From: Hexactinellida sp. DTS-2022
Lineage: Eukaryota > Porifera > Hexactinellida
NCBI GenBank assembly: GCA_028753945.1
Contig: JAPNXP010000006.1
Coordinates: 4,118,166-4,182,165, forward strand
DNA: 64,000 nucleotides
Reading direction: 5' to 3'
Below are positions 12,801 through 21,197 of this stretch, piece after piece. The notes beneath the pieces were generated by a model. The model had not been told where the DNA came from. It was given only the letters and a program-made list of their open reading frames with translations, and ran no database searches. The position numbers and the translations under genes were made by a program. Positions within the stretch are counted from its first letter, which is position 1. Every line of letters starts with the position of its first letter.

Positions 12801-13479
12801 AATCCAGGAATACTGCAAGGAATTAGTTAAAGCGGATAAAATGCTTGGCGATAACTTGGGGACTCTAACTTTCACTACAACTTATTGTGTCAAATCTGGG
12901 AAACTCGAGGTTAATATCATAAAGGCAGCCGGACTTAATTTCCTCGAGGAATATTCGAACTTCAAGGCTTGTCTTAAAGTTAACGTTTTCCCTGAACAGA
13001 GCCACGTTGAATCCACTAAAACTAAGGTCTTCAATTCAGGAGTTAACCCCACCATACTGCAAGAAGTCACCATAGGAGTTCCAGTGGAAATAATGAATAA
13101 GGAGGGTGTACTACTTCAGCTATCGATTTACAGCGAAGCTAGCAAAGATAACGGGTACGGTGGATCAGTTTACTTCCCACTCAACTCAGTTCAACAGGTG
13201 GTTCTGACTAATGATGATGGAAAAGGCGAAAAGATAGGAAAACCGGAGTCGCAAACGCAGGCATTCATCCTACCGATTAGCTCGGATATCCTAACCGTGT
13301 TGCAGGAGAGGAATAATGAGAAAGCTGCGACAGGATTCCTAAAGAAACTGAACAAACGCAAAATAAAGGATAAAGCTAAGTTGTCAGCGTTGAGAATCAA
13401 ACAGACTCAATCCCCTACTGATAGCATCAAGAGTGAAAAGAAGGGAAAATTCTTGTCGAAGTTAGGAAGAAATAAGTAA
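9862..13479 (+). CDS. Munc13-like C2-MUN-C2 protein (BAIAP3/UNC13D type), intronless
   Basis: Open frame of 1205 residues from the ATG at 9862; the open frame extends 23 codons further upstream but without an ATG. Layout: a disordered N-terminus and helical segment, a first C2 domain at about 185-345 (WIEVTIEEAGG, NPFCKF, NPKWRDTF, VEVWDQRE), a long helical MUN/MHD region (about 360-980) and a second C2 domain at about 1000-1120 (GKLEVNIIKAAGLNF), then a very basic tail. This is the BAIAP3/Munc13-4 architecture; those proteins tether and prime secretory or dense-core vesicles for SNARE-dependent exocytosis. The first C2 keeps only part of the acidic calcium ligands (N for D in NPFCKF, D at VWD), and the second reads LEEYSNFKACLKV without the usual DPYVKV, so calcium binding there is doubtful. 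Absence of introns is unusual for the family in animals. Confidence 0.8.
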   Translation: MDIIHANLKKRASVPNHPAFDSQSFVGSIPILESSSGESNSGQTGLSDTKITANDLYFLSNSIIHKKNNYFSTNILPVLKHIEQTAVNKVALHNEGLKASKLTMETKKELFLLAVRANKCLISSKEHEATLVVTRTGTPNNRKDSRKETRDTHSIIAKIQKMLNIAPRQIEDWTNEIEGTTMVERWIEVTIEEAGGIFDGEGVGTEAVVYPNPFCKFGLMSKNEAFTNNKKGSATNWDACDSVCITNAKQNTNNPKWRDTFKLPLFPNRNLVVVEVWDQREPNLEQSTRRRGKCIGTLGRNKKKEVGSQYIGRCTFDIGNIGAERESLVGKLLSHSGKSVRGQIQISTQVTTTSHDEGLEQLKRCDHGLELFQLILTEWGRFQLSSGKTTLDNALPESLITLLRKIAELLDISHFQYTMAFWPYYTDYLVQHSNNREQVSHSLFTISSLWETEGQRLSQGQLESFTNSLLKIYKHDLELIERTRILFPPNNQAGVHSLTNITKCLQQLFKFLKKLGVIAEEVNFKDEILERVEKDVTDWFNTVLTNAQPKFASNDELDQSSSIADVLQVLAQDLADSLKYYPNAFGKIGLNYFETSLIIYDRELHKTIKEYFASYDLNAYFSEGNEYEEDLDDICERTQCSLCLFRLYIGIRNLVAFKQFSSDTNIELSLEKYHSLFKPFVKTWIDSLRYLTHIHTETISLYSELQTSQDIKMKVSNSALEILQIFEHCYDVYNKLQWPFIEDSFNYAVKVTDLIKDLGKLYVHFERERMTKKTQRMFTKGDGFDVCEDLCLALNNCQYVIQYLEQARSLDKWTRLTDCFPLQASSFLETIENIYDQSISEIHSFMAQMIESLAVGFQKQFKEYFVGFMAKPDIIEVKKAIYDLKIWLESNIESTDEHLPVTISPVMIEQMWASIVNVIMPYKEDISKCDQQYSKIFDAIEIMFEMFSSKGKLTREALWTQNYTIIYDFFKLHTISTPKLIQEYCKELVKADKMLGDNLGTLTFTTTYCVKSGKLEVNIIKAAGLNFLEEYSNFKACLKVNVFPEQSHVESTKTKVFNSGVNPTILQEVTIGVPVEIMNKEGVLLQLSIYSEASKDNGYGGSVYFPLNSVQQVVLTNDDGKGEKIGKPESQTQAFILPISSDILTVLQERNNEKAATGFLKKLNKRKIKDKAKLSALRIKQTQSPTDSIKSEKKGKFLSKLGRNK

Positions 13480-14890
13480 TAATCATGATTTCAAACAATC
13501 TTACAGTGTATTTGTAATCCCTCTATTATAAAACTTTTACAATTAGATACATACTTGTGTGTACCTTCTTTGTTGTAAATTGGAATTAACTAATTAGTCT
13601 GTTCTCAAGAATGGTTTAAATTAAAAATTCATATAAAACTTGATTTTGCCCCATAGTTTGTTTCTTTGGCAAACGATAATGCTTATGGGCACATAAGTGA
13701 ACATAAATAATTCTGAATTAATGTTATAAAACTGATTATTGGACAGAAGTAACTTATACAAACATCATTACAGCTACGCAATCTTAAGTCTAATGACCAA
13801 AATTGCAACATTGATTATCACTTTCGATAAGGATACCAATTATTGGTTTGATAGTTAATGAGTGTCCTGAATAATTGATTACTAAGCCAACATTCTACAG
13901 ATTCGAAAACACAACTATGACAACAAATAAATCCTTATGGAATGGTGATGTTCCTTGACACAATTATATAGTGTCCAATAAATGTCCAATAAATAAATAT
14001 CGAATGATCGTGAAGTCTTGTAATCATATTAAACCCAAATAATTAAATTCCAATATTTATTGAGCAGAAACATGAACAACAGACATTTTGGCTCAGTCTA
14101 CGATCTTCTACACAAGTAATACACTAATATCACCCGACCTTACAAACCCACTCTAGCATCCAATGCATGTAAACAACACTAGTCTGTAGGAGTAATATTA
14201 TCCTCCAAGCAATTAAATATAGGATAATTATAGACTAATAGACTCTCAATTATTAGGCACTAGTATTGTGGGTAATTAAATAGATGAGTGCTGTGAGTTT
14301 CAAATTAGTTAATTGAGTTAATCACTAGAGAAACATTTATCCAGCATATTCAAACGTACGTAACGCAGAAATTATATGAAAATTCGACACCTTCCTTCCT
14401 ATCTCACGATTTTTACAATTTTGTAATGCATAAATGATGGTAATGCACACATTGGCTAATCTTCTACCCTTTGGAAGCGTTATACGACGTTTGAATGGCC
14501 CCTTAATTAGCATACAGTTATCAAAATATATAAGAAACCGTCGTTAATTCGAATACTTGTACAATGGATGCCGGTTATAAGCACATCGTCGGGAACTGGA
14601 CTTAATGTGCTTATAACCGACATAAATTATATAGGATAGATGGCAACCGTTTTCCAACATAGTGTTCTTATATCCGATATGTTCTTATAACCGGTTTGCT
14701 TATATCCGACATCTACTGTATTATGACACATTTCAATAATGTGATATCTGGAAGATTAGGATTATCGAGGGTGTACTGTAACGAATGTCTTAATTAGCAA
14801 CAAAACGACTCTCGAAAAATCTCGGAAAGATAACACCCACTTAGAAATACTAAATAACATTGCAATATATTAGCAACAAAACATCACAGA
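13480..14890. other. Intergenic region with MITE remnants
   Basis: Holds the 3' region of the Munc13-like gene, AT-rich sequence without coding signal, an inverted-repeat element at 14561-14720, and an isolated right end GGATTATCGAGGGTGTACTGTA at about 14758-14780 that also occurs as GGATTACCGAGGGTGTACTGTA near 7509-7530. Confidence 0.5.
14561..14720. mobile_element. MITE, family 3 (CAGTGGATGCCGGTTATAAGAACAT)
   Basis: Left arm ACAATGGATGCCGGTTATAAG is mirrored by TTATATCCGACATCTACTGTA at the right, with further TTATAACCG arms inside. It ends about 170 bp before the start codon of the first ubiquitin-like gene, so it could contribute to that promoter. Confidence 0.7.
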
Positions 14891-15604
14891 ATGCAATTGA
14901 AGCGTATTATCCGTGTGGAGCTGTACCAGCTAGGAGACTCCATTAACTGTGTACACATGTGCTACTCCCCATCCGACTCTGTTATACGTCTCAAGCAGAG
15001 ACTGCAGCTGATCACTGGGATACCAGTCATCTCCCAGACTCTCTCCATAGCCAGCTATCTCCTATCGGACTCTACTGCGCTACACACTCTGGCTACCCAT
15101 CGTAATGCTATTCCCACTATACACATGCAGGTGCCTATAAGGGGAGGGGCGTCTACCTCATCCTGTGGATTCCAACCGTTTACATTCAAAGACGTAACTA
15201 AAGAAGAATGCTTTGAAAAAAAGTCTTTTGGAGGAGGTGCTACATACTATCGTATAATAGGCAAAGGTTTAAGTTTCCAAGCTACCTGCGCTAATCAACA
15301 GTGTGAGTCTGTGAGAGCAGGAAGTTGTGTGTATGTCAGCAAGGGAATGTATCCAGACCAGAGCGGATATGTATCAATCAGGAAAGAAGTTTTCAGGCTA
15401 AAGTGTCCAGCTTGTCAAGCGAAAATCCCTGCTGAAAACTGGACAAATATAGTCTTTGTAGATTGCACTGCGGAAATTGAATGGATTTTGGTAGACGATA
15501 GGGAAGGAATAACTACGTTGGTGACTGAAAAAGGGAAATATACTCAAGCCAAGCAATGTGCTGCTATAATCCAGTATCATGCTTTGGATGTTAAGCTAAA
15601 ATAA
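14891..15604 (+). CDS. Ubiquitin-like plus Cys-rich (CPxC) domain protein, copy 1
   Basis: Intronless gene of 237 residues. Residues about 4-86 form a ubiquitin-like domain (strand-rich start MQLKRIIRVELYQLGD, SDSVIRLKQRLQLITGIP helix, IHMQVPIRGG end). The end resembles ubiquitin's RLRGG, followed here by an extension. Residues about 105-237 carry the second domain: GKGLSFQATCANQQC, a GMYPDQSGY turn, LKCPACQAKIP and a late Cys (VDCTAEIEW), a probable zinc site of the C-x4-C ... CPxC ... C type. Similar ubiquitin-like/Cys-rich proteins occur in amoebae, fungi and some animals; I know no established function. It is the first of four tandem + strand relatives, and its N-terminal DNA is almost identical to that of copy 2 while the second domain is strongly diverged. 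Confidence 0.75.
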   Translation: MQLKRIIRVELYQLGDSINCVHMCYSPSDSVIRLKQRLQLITGIPVISQTLSIASYLLSDSTALHTLATHRNAIPTIHMQVPIRGGASTSSCGFQPFTFKDVTKEECFEKKSFGGGATYYRIIGKGLSFQATCANQQCESVRAGSCVYVSKGMYPDQSGYVSIRKEVFRLKCPACQAKIPAENWTNIVFVDCTAEIEWILVDDREGITTLVTEKGKYTQAKQCAAIIQYHALDVKLK

Positions 15605-16476
15605 AAGTTACGTAGTACCTCGAGTACTTTTGAGGCAGAAATGCAGCATAGTAGTATCTGTAGTAGTGTAAGAGATAAGGAACTTTGTAACTAATTACTG
15701 AATAGGTTGTGCACTTGTAGTAAAAGATTATGTAGCGAGGATTTTGAATACATTGTTGATTGTTTAATTGGATAATATTTGTATTTTTGTTAAAATTCAT
15801 GGGTTATTTACTGTTATTGAATTTATCAATGTTTTATGTGGTATTCTTCAGGAAAATCAGACACCAGTAGCATTTGATTCTGATAACCAGAATTTAGTAT
15901 TGAAAGGGCCGTTCAAACGTTAAGGAAAGCAAAATTCAAGAAGATTAGACACCGTTCTCCTTATTTTAATCTTTAGGCCATTTTATGATACAAAATGAAG
16001 ATATGTCACGCATTGGTTAAATCCCTAGGAGCATTGCGTAATGTTTGAAAAAAAAGTAGTACATTTAATTATTACAACCTTAGCAGAATATGTTATTCAA
16101 TTGAGACTATTATCAGGACACAGTTCCAAATTTGGTCATAACTTACAAGTTATATCAAAGAATCATATTACAGTCAATATGCTTACACTTTTCAGTTAAG
16201 TTGTATACCGGTTAGAGTAAATTAATTAATTAGTATTTGTAACAACATAATATTTGTTGCATTTTTGTTGGTATTGTTCGTAACAATTCTTTAACATTCA
16301 AATTGTGTTAAGTAATCATGTATTTATGGACTGTTAAAAATAAATTGTTAGGAGCGCAAAAACAAGGACAATTTAGTTCAATAAAATGTCAATTAAGTGT
16401 CAATAAAATAAAACATTAACCAAAAAGTTATAATACTAAATAACATTGCATTAAATTAGCAACAACACAACACAGA
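15605..16476. other. Spacer between tandem ubiquitin-like genes
   Basis: Nothing coding seen. The last about 40 bp before 16477 (CTAAATAACATTGCATTAAATTAGCAAC... region) closely match the 40 bp before 14891, so the duplicated block starts upstream of the ATG. Confidence 0.5.
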
Positions 16477-17196
16477 ATGCAATTGAAGCGCATTATCCGT
16501 GTGGAGCTGTACCAGCTAGGAGACTCCATTAACTGTGTACACATGTGCTACTCCCCATCCGACTCTGTTATAAGTATCAAGCAGAGACTGCAGCTGATCA
16601 CTGGGATACCAGTTCTCTCCCAGACTCTCTCCAAAGCCAGCTATCTCCTATCGGACTCTACTGCGCTACACACTCTGGCTACCCATCGTAATGCTATTCC
16701 CACTATACACATGCAGGTGCCTATAAGGGGAGGGGCGTCCAATTCAGATCTACCAATCGCTCCTTTTGATTTCAAAGATATAACAAGGAAAGAGTGTTTC
16801 GAAAAGTGCTCATTTTCATCTTCAGCCCATGGCTATAATATTATCGATACGGGGATTAACTTTGAAGCCCAATGTTCTAACCAAAATTGCATATCTGTAA
16901 AGGAGAATAGGAGAGTTGATATTCAAAAAGGAATGTACACTAAGCGAGGTGGGTATATGTCTATCAGGACTGAATTATTTAAAATGGTGTGTCCCGCGTG
17001 CGGTTGGGAAATTCCACCAGAAAATTGGACAAATTTAGTATTCACAGATTGCACTGCAGAAATTGAATGGGTCTTAGCTGACAGATGTAGAACTAAAGGA
17101 AAGTTAACACTGATAACTGGGAAAGGAGAGTTTAAACAGGGAAAATCCAATGTTGGGATAATTAGTTATCATGTATTGGATGTCAGTCTTAAATAA
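16477..17196 (+). CDS. Ubiquitin-like plus Cys-rich (CPxC) domain protein, copy 2
   Basis: Intronless, 239 residues, same layout as copy 1. The ubiquitin-like part (residues 1-87, ending IHMQVPIRGG) differs from copy 1 at only a handful of bases. The second domain (about 105-239) keeps the cysteine pattern (GINFEAQCSNQNC, GMYTKRGGY, MVCPACGWEIPPENWTN, TDCTAEIEW) but is only roughly half identical to copy 1. The ubiquitin-like half also uses more G/C-rich codons (CTG, CTC, CAG) than the AT-rich second half. This contrast suggests gene conversion or recent replacement of the 5' half. Function unknown; the shared ubiquitin-like module may target a common partner with variable Cys-rich heads. Confidence 0.75.
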   Translation: MQLKRIIRVELYQLGDSINCVHMCYSPSDSVISIKQRLQLITGIPVLSQTLSKASYLLSDSTALHTLATHRNAIPTIHMQVPIRGGASNSDLPIAPFDFKDITRKECFEKCSFSSSAHGYNIIDTGINFEAQCSNQNCISVKENRRVDIQKGMYTKRGGYMSIRTELFKMVCPACGWEIPPENWTNLVFTDCTAEIEWVLADRCRTKGKLTLITGKGEFKQGKSNVGIISYHVLDVSLK

Positions 17197-17382
17197 TAAG
17201 AATGACTAGATTGTAAAACTTGTGATACTATTAGTTTTCTAGAATGTGTGGTTTTATATATCTGTTACTGACTAAGGTGCTAATTAGTGTGTAGCTATAT
17301 TTAGGTAGATATTGTGTGTTGAATCTCTCATTTTTATATTTTTTATTAAGTGGATTATGGGAGTTGAAACTAGGATAATTAA

Positions 17383-17445
17383 GCAAACAAACAAACAAAC
17401 AAACAAACAAACAAACAAACAAACAAATAAACAAACAAACAAACA
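17383..17445. repeat. (AAAC)n microsatellite
   Basis: About fifteen AAAC/CAAA units with one T interruption, directly readable. Confidence 0.95.
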
Positions 17446-17490
17446 CATTCATCTAATTTTGATATAATAAATTTGTCTCTAGTACACAAC

Positions 17491-17560
17491 TAGAGCTGAA
17501 ACTAATACTCGAAATGCAACGAACGAATATCGAATATTCGGTATATTCGTTTCAGCCCTA
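17491..17560. mobile_element. Short hAT-like inverted-repeat fragment
   Basis: The left end TAGAGCTGAAACTAATAC is mirrored by GTATATTCGTTTCAGCCCTA at the right. The TAGGGCTGAAACGAATA-type end is common in hAT non-autonomous elements. Only about 70 bp, and an 8-bp target duplication is not evident. Confidence 0.45.
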
Positions 17561-17636
17561 ATCATAATACTTGGATAAATTTTTCAAATTTACAATAACT
17601 TTAAGCAACGGTTAGCTTATTTGCATTGAGCTATAG

Positions 17637-18686
17637 ATGGCAGAAAAACAAGCCTCTAACTATGGTGGGAAAGAAAGCAACGGAGGAAGCAAAAATAAAG
17701 AAAATATAGAAAAATTTGAAAAATCAAATCATGATTTTTGGAATGAGTACAGTTCAAAATACGAAGATAGAAGTTATACAAATTGTAAGCCGTTAACAAG
17801 TTTTAATCCGTCAAATCAGTATGAATATTATCTCAATCCAAACACTGGAAACTCATCAGTTGGTACGGAGCTTTTAAAAAAAATGGACTCGAGAAAAAGT
17901 ATGGATAATTATGGCCAACAGTGTGAAGTTGCGATATATCAAATTCCTAACATGCAAGCATTTCAATATAATCAACAGTCTCAATATGACGAACGCTCTA
18001 AATTTCAGCAGCAAAATCTATGTATGAAAGAGATTCAACCTAAATCAAAGAGTACATCATACGTGCGTTCATTTATTGATTGGGGCAACAATTATTTTGG
18101 GTCGCCTACACAACCGGAGTTAAAACAACATGAAGTTAATCAAGAATCCGTGGCTAAGAAAGTTCACAAGAAACTCCATGCAATTGTGTACAAACCGAAC
18201 TTCATTAGAGAGAGGGTAAGACAAGGGGTAGAACTGTTTAACCTATTAGAGAAGTGTCATACAAGCTGTGAATTCAAAATAGGATTCATTTCAGTTAAAT
18301 ATAATTGGACAGAAACACACCTTAAAATAGAACGTGGATTAAATATCTTGGCCACTTGCAAGAATATCGATTGTACTTTACATTTGAAGGGCATTGTTTG
18401 TCCGAGAGGACGTTTCGTAGATAGAAATGGCTACTGTACCTTGGATATGCAACTATTCAAAGTTATTTGTCCCAAGTGCAAACTGAGCATTACACCAGAT
18501 GAGTCATTTGGATTTGGGTTCTATGATTGTAGTTTTGAACTAACTTATAAATTAGTTAACCAACAAGAATATCGAACAAATGTAGAAGGACATTCCGGGG
18601 TATTCTACTTTGGGAAATTTTGTCCTTTCATGGAGAAGTTTCTTTTTTTGGAAGCTCAAATTGCAATTCTGAGTGGATTGCTATAG
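17637..18686 (+). CDS. Cys-rich (CPxC) domain protein with disordered N-terminus, copy 3
   Basis: Intronless, 349 residues. Residues 1-190 are Gln/Asn/Ser/Lys-rich and look disordered, replacing the ubiquitin-like domain of copies 1 and 2. Residues about 215-340 carry the family domain in a longer form: a WTETHL segment, RGLNILATCKNIDC, a CPRGRFVDRNGYC stretch with two extra cysteines, VICPKCKLSITPD, and a late Cys (FYDCSFELTY). It pairs with copy 4 as a sub-family (shared WTxTHL and CPRG...DRxGYC). Role unknown. Confidence 0.7.
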   Translation: MAEKQASNYGGKESNGGSKNKENIEKFEKSNHDFWNEYSSKYEDRSYTNCKPLTSFNPSNQYEYYLNPNTGNSSVGTELLKKMDSRKSMDNYGQQCEVAIYQIPNMQAFQYNQQSQYDERSKFQQQNLCMKEIQPKSKSTSYVRSFIDWGNNYFGSPTQPELKQHEVNQESVAKKVHKKLHAIVYKPNFIRERVRQGVELFNLLEKCHTSCEFKIGFISVKYNWTETHLKIERGLNILATCKNIDCTLHLKGIVCPRGRFVDRNGYCTLDMQLFKVICPKCKLSITPDESFGFGFYDCSFELTYKLVNQQEYRTNVEGHSGVFYFGKFCPFMEKFLFLEAQIAILSGLL

Positions 18687-18805
18687 ATTTGTGTGTAGTT
18701 GAATTGTATTCTATGTAAGCCTTCATGAGACTTGTTAAGGTGAATTGTAGATTTTTAGTTCTTAATAATTGTCATAAGTTAACTTATCGTATATACGGTT
18801 AAAAG

Positions 18806-18987
18806 TACAGTATAACCTCGTAAGTACGAACACGGTTAGTAAGAAATTCCGGTTAATACAACACTATTCCAGTTCCCTTCAAAGCATTCAATAAAAAGAT
18901 AGGAGTTAATACGAATTCCGGATAAGGCGAACGCATTTTTACGGTCCACTGACCACTGGTGTTCGTAATAAACGAGGTTCTACTGTG
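18806..18987. mobile_element. MITE, family 1 copy
   Basis: Ends CAGTATAACCTCGTAAGTAC and AATAAACGAGGTTCTACTG, TA on the left flank; interior AATTCCGGATAAGGCGAACG as in other family 1 copies. Confidence 0.75.
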
Positions 18988-19024
18988 CATAATTCCAAAA
19001 TTGCTATCAAACAAGGTTGGAAAA

Positions 19025-19212
19025 ACAGTCGACTCCGCTTAATAGGTTCACCTCGGGACCAGGTTACTTTGACCCGATTAAGCGGAGAAATCTATTAACC
19101 GAGATTTTTTTAAGCCAAACTGTAATTCCATCCTATAAATCCTGTGAAAATTTGACCCCATTAAGCGGAGAAATCTATTAACCGGAAGCTCTATTAAGCG
19201 GAGTCGATTGTA
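19025..19212. mobile_element. MITE, family 2 copy with internal partial duplication
   Basis: Ends CAGTCGACTCCGCTTAATAG and CTATTAAGCGGAGTCGATTG. The motif AAGCGGAGAAATCTATTAACC occurs twice inside, separated by unrelated sequence, so this is a duplicated or nested copy of the 105-bp form at 5468-5573. Confidence 0.7.
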
Positions 19213-19253
19213 TAATTAAACTGTACTATAATAGTAACATCTAACGAGTACTA

Positions 19254-19997
19254 ATGTCGTTACGTCACGAGAGAACACCCAGAAGGAAAAAGAGAAATAC
19301 TAATGGGGTTCAGCCATATAATGTGAGACAACGATCTCCATTGTATACAGATCCTGTTGCCGTAATTCCTTTAAAAAGATGTAAATTCACACTGACTAGC
19401 AGCGAAATTAAACCCATTACAGATACAGCGTATTTATCTCACTTAAAAAGCCCTGTTTTGCCGCACATTGAGCTATTTGGCATGAACAGAACTTATAATA
19501 GTTTGGATTCAGTTAAGCCAGGAGATATAGTTATACCAGATAAAGATAGGTTATTCGATTCACTAGGTGAGACTGACATCACGTACAAATCGGGCTACAA
19601 ACAAATTCAAGTTGACTGGACAGACACACATCTACAGGTAACTCCAGGGGTTAACCTGTTAGTCACTTGCAAGAACGACCTTTGCAAATTCTATTTGAAG
19701 AATGTAATTTGTCCGAGAGGGTTATATCCGGATAGAAAAGGGTACTGTCCGATGGACCGAGAAATGTTTATGATAAAATGTCCGATTTGCAAACTCCCAA
19801 TTAGACCGGATGCCTCTGTTGGCATAGGATTCTACAAATGCGAGTTTCAGGTATCCTACATGCTGAAGAGGGATAATAGCAAAGTTAAGCTTAGAGCTAT
19901 AGGAGATACCCTGGTATACGCCAAGTTTGGAAAAGCTAACAATGAAAAGTTTCTATATCTCGATGTCAATGTTGAGGCGAACATAAGTTGGGATTAG
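19254..19997 (+). CDS. Cys-rich (CPxC) domain protein with basic N-terminus, copy 4
   Basis: Intronless, 247 residues. The N-terminus is strongly basic (RHERTPRRKKR), possibly nuclear. The family domain covers about 105-245: DWTDTHLQVTPGVNLLVTC, KNDLC, CPRGLYPDRKGYC, IKCPICKLPIRPD, FYKCEFQVSY. Sister of copy 3 by motif. The cysteine pattern suggests metal binding; no catalytic motif seen. Last gene of the four-gene tandem array. Confidence 0.7.
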   Translation: MSLRHERTPRRKKRNTNGVQPYNVRQRSPLYTDPVAVIPLKRCKFTLTSSEIKPITDTAYLSHLKSPVLPHIELFGMNRTYNSLDSVKPGDIVIPDKDRLFDSLGETDITYKSGYKQIQVDWTDTHLQVTPGVNLLVTCKNDLCKFYLKNVICPRGLYPDRKGYCPMDREMFMIKCPICKLPIRPDASVGIGFYKCEFQVSYMLKRDNSKVKLRAIGDTLVYAKFGKANNEKFLYLDVNVEANISWD

Positions 19998-20309
19998 TAT
20001 TAGTTTTTATGTATTTTCTATTGGATTGTGAGCACTGTTGTATAATTGTTTGTTGAGTGTAAATGTTCGTAGATTTAGGAACTTTTAAGACACTTTTTCT
20101 TAGACATAAGCCAGGTTATTTAAGGAAATGCTTTTGCCGATTGGAATTTTTTTTCAATCTAAGCCTAAGGACAGTTTGTAAATTGTAAATTCAGATTAGT
20201 TAAACTTTTAATATATAAACAGAGTACTTTTTAATGACATTATATTGTTGTTCAACAAGTTCAATTATACAGTAAGTTCTATAAATAGTGTATACAGAGT
20301 ACAAGTGTA
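19998..20309. other. Convergent 3' intergenic region
   Basis: Between copy 4 (+) and the BTBD19-like gene (-), so both 3' ends lie here. No gene or repeat recognised. Confidence 0.5.
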
Positions 20310-21197
20310 TTACAATGCTATTCCTAGGCCCATAGCCTGTAGAGATTCTCTAGGCACAGTGCCTCTCCTTGGACACAATTGTGGATTGTTGGTATCCACT
20401 TCTTTTCTCGCGTGGTACCTCCAGGCTGAGGATATCAAGCTGACGGGAATGTAGTTCTTTACTTCGTTCTCTTTCTCCACTAGTGTAAGGTACTCTTGGT
20501 CTAGCAATGGGAATCTGACATGGCATATTACTTTATCTACGGTTTCGCCCAATGGTTTGTTGCTGGCTAAAGCGTTAACTCCAGCCCATTCTTTAACGCG
20601 ACTTAGAATCTCAACTTCGTCAATGTTTAGGAGGTCGGATTGTAGAATGAATGCGAGCGCTTCGTCTGATATTTCCCTGAATGCACTTGTCTTGAATACT
20701 TCTTCAGTTTTCTCTTCAATATACTGCAGACATTCAGCTTGTAAGTCAATTTGTTCGTACATAAGCGCAGCCTGTACGTACTCACACACTGTGTCCACAC
20801 TCATGTTCTCTCGCATGAACTGAACGCATATACGGCGTAAGCCATCCAGTCCGAATTCAATGGCAGCTCGCAAGACTTCCGATACGATATCTGAGCTCAG
20901 CTTGCAACTATTGGTGTATATGAACTCTAGAACTGACAGGAATATATTAGGGGATATATCTGATAGCACTAGAGGAGTACTAGGATCTTCTCCCTCACTC
21001 GGTGGGACCGAAAGCATAGCGCGAAACACGGCACAGCGAGCAGCTAGCATGGAACGGTGCGCGCATATAATTCTACGCTCGTCGCCTACAAGGAACTTAA
21101 TGTCACTCCACTCTTCGTCATCAATCATCTTGCTCATTTCCTCTGCAAACGCATCTGGGTCTCCGTAAAGAGTCTTTTCTGTAATCATGCGAGCCAT
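20310..21197 (-). CDS. BTBD19: BTB-BACK protein, BTBD19-like
   Basis: Intronless, 295 residues (vertebrate BTBD19 is about 291). BTB/POZ domain at about 15-130 (DDEEWSDIKFLVGDERR, CAHRSMLAARCAVFRAML, FLSVLEFIYTNSCKL), then a BACK domain (about 135-240; CLQYIEEKTEEVF, ALAFILQSDLLNIDE, RVKEWAG) and a short C-terminal block with IPVSLISSAWRYHA and CPRRGTVPRE, which is the feature that points to BTBD19 rather than a Kelch protein, since no Kelch repeats follow. BTB-BACK proteins often dimerise and bind Cullin-3 as substrate adaptors; that role for this one is inferred. Two near-adjacent ATGs (21197 and 21188) could both serve as start. Confidence 0.85.
   Translation of the reverse strand: MARMITEKTLYGDPDAFAEEMSKMIDDEEWSDIKFLVGDERRIICAHRSMLAARCAVFRAMLSVPPSEGEDPSTPLVLSDISPNIFLSVLEFIYTNSCKLSSDIVSEVLRAAIEFGLDGLRRICVQFMRENMSVDTVCEYVQAALMYEQIDLQAECLQYIEEKTEEVFKTSAFREISDEALAFILQSDLLNIDEVEILSRVKEWAGVNALASNKPLGETVDKVICHVRFPLLDQEYLTLVEKENEVKNYIPVSLISSAWRYHARKEVDTNNPQLCPRRGTVPRESLQAMGLGIAL

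Larger units (their letters stand above)
17197..17636. other. Spacer with microsatellite and hAT-like fragment
   Basis: Between copies 2 and 3. Contains an AAAC tetranucleotide run and a 70-bp inverted-repeat element, both listed separately. The reverse-strand open frame through the run is an artefact of the repeat. Confidence 0.6.
18687..19253. other. Spacer filled by two MITEs
   Basis: Between copies 3 and 4. Almost all of 18806-19212 is two inverted-repeat elements, a family 1 and a family 2 copy; the second ends about 40 bp before the ATG of copy 4. Confidence 0.65.

Noticed and set aside
15591..15800. Reverse-strand frame after UBL copy 1
   Set aside because: Low-complexity AT-rich translation overlapping the 3' flank; no support.
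17231..17452. Reverse-strand frame with CLFVCLFV repeats
   Set aside because: Produced by the AAAC microsatellite.
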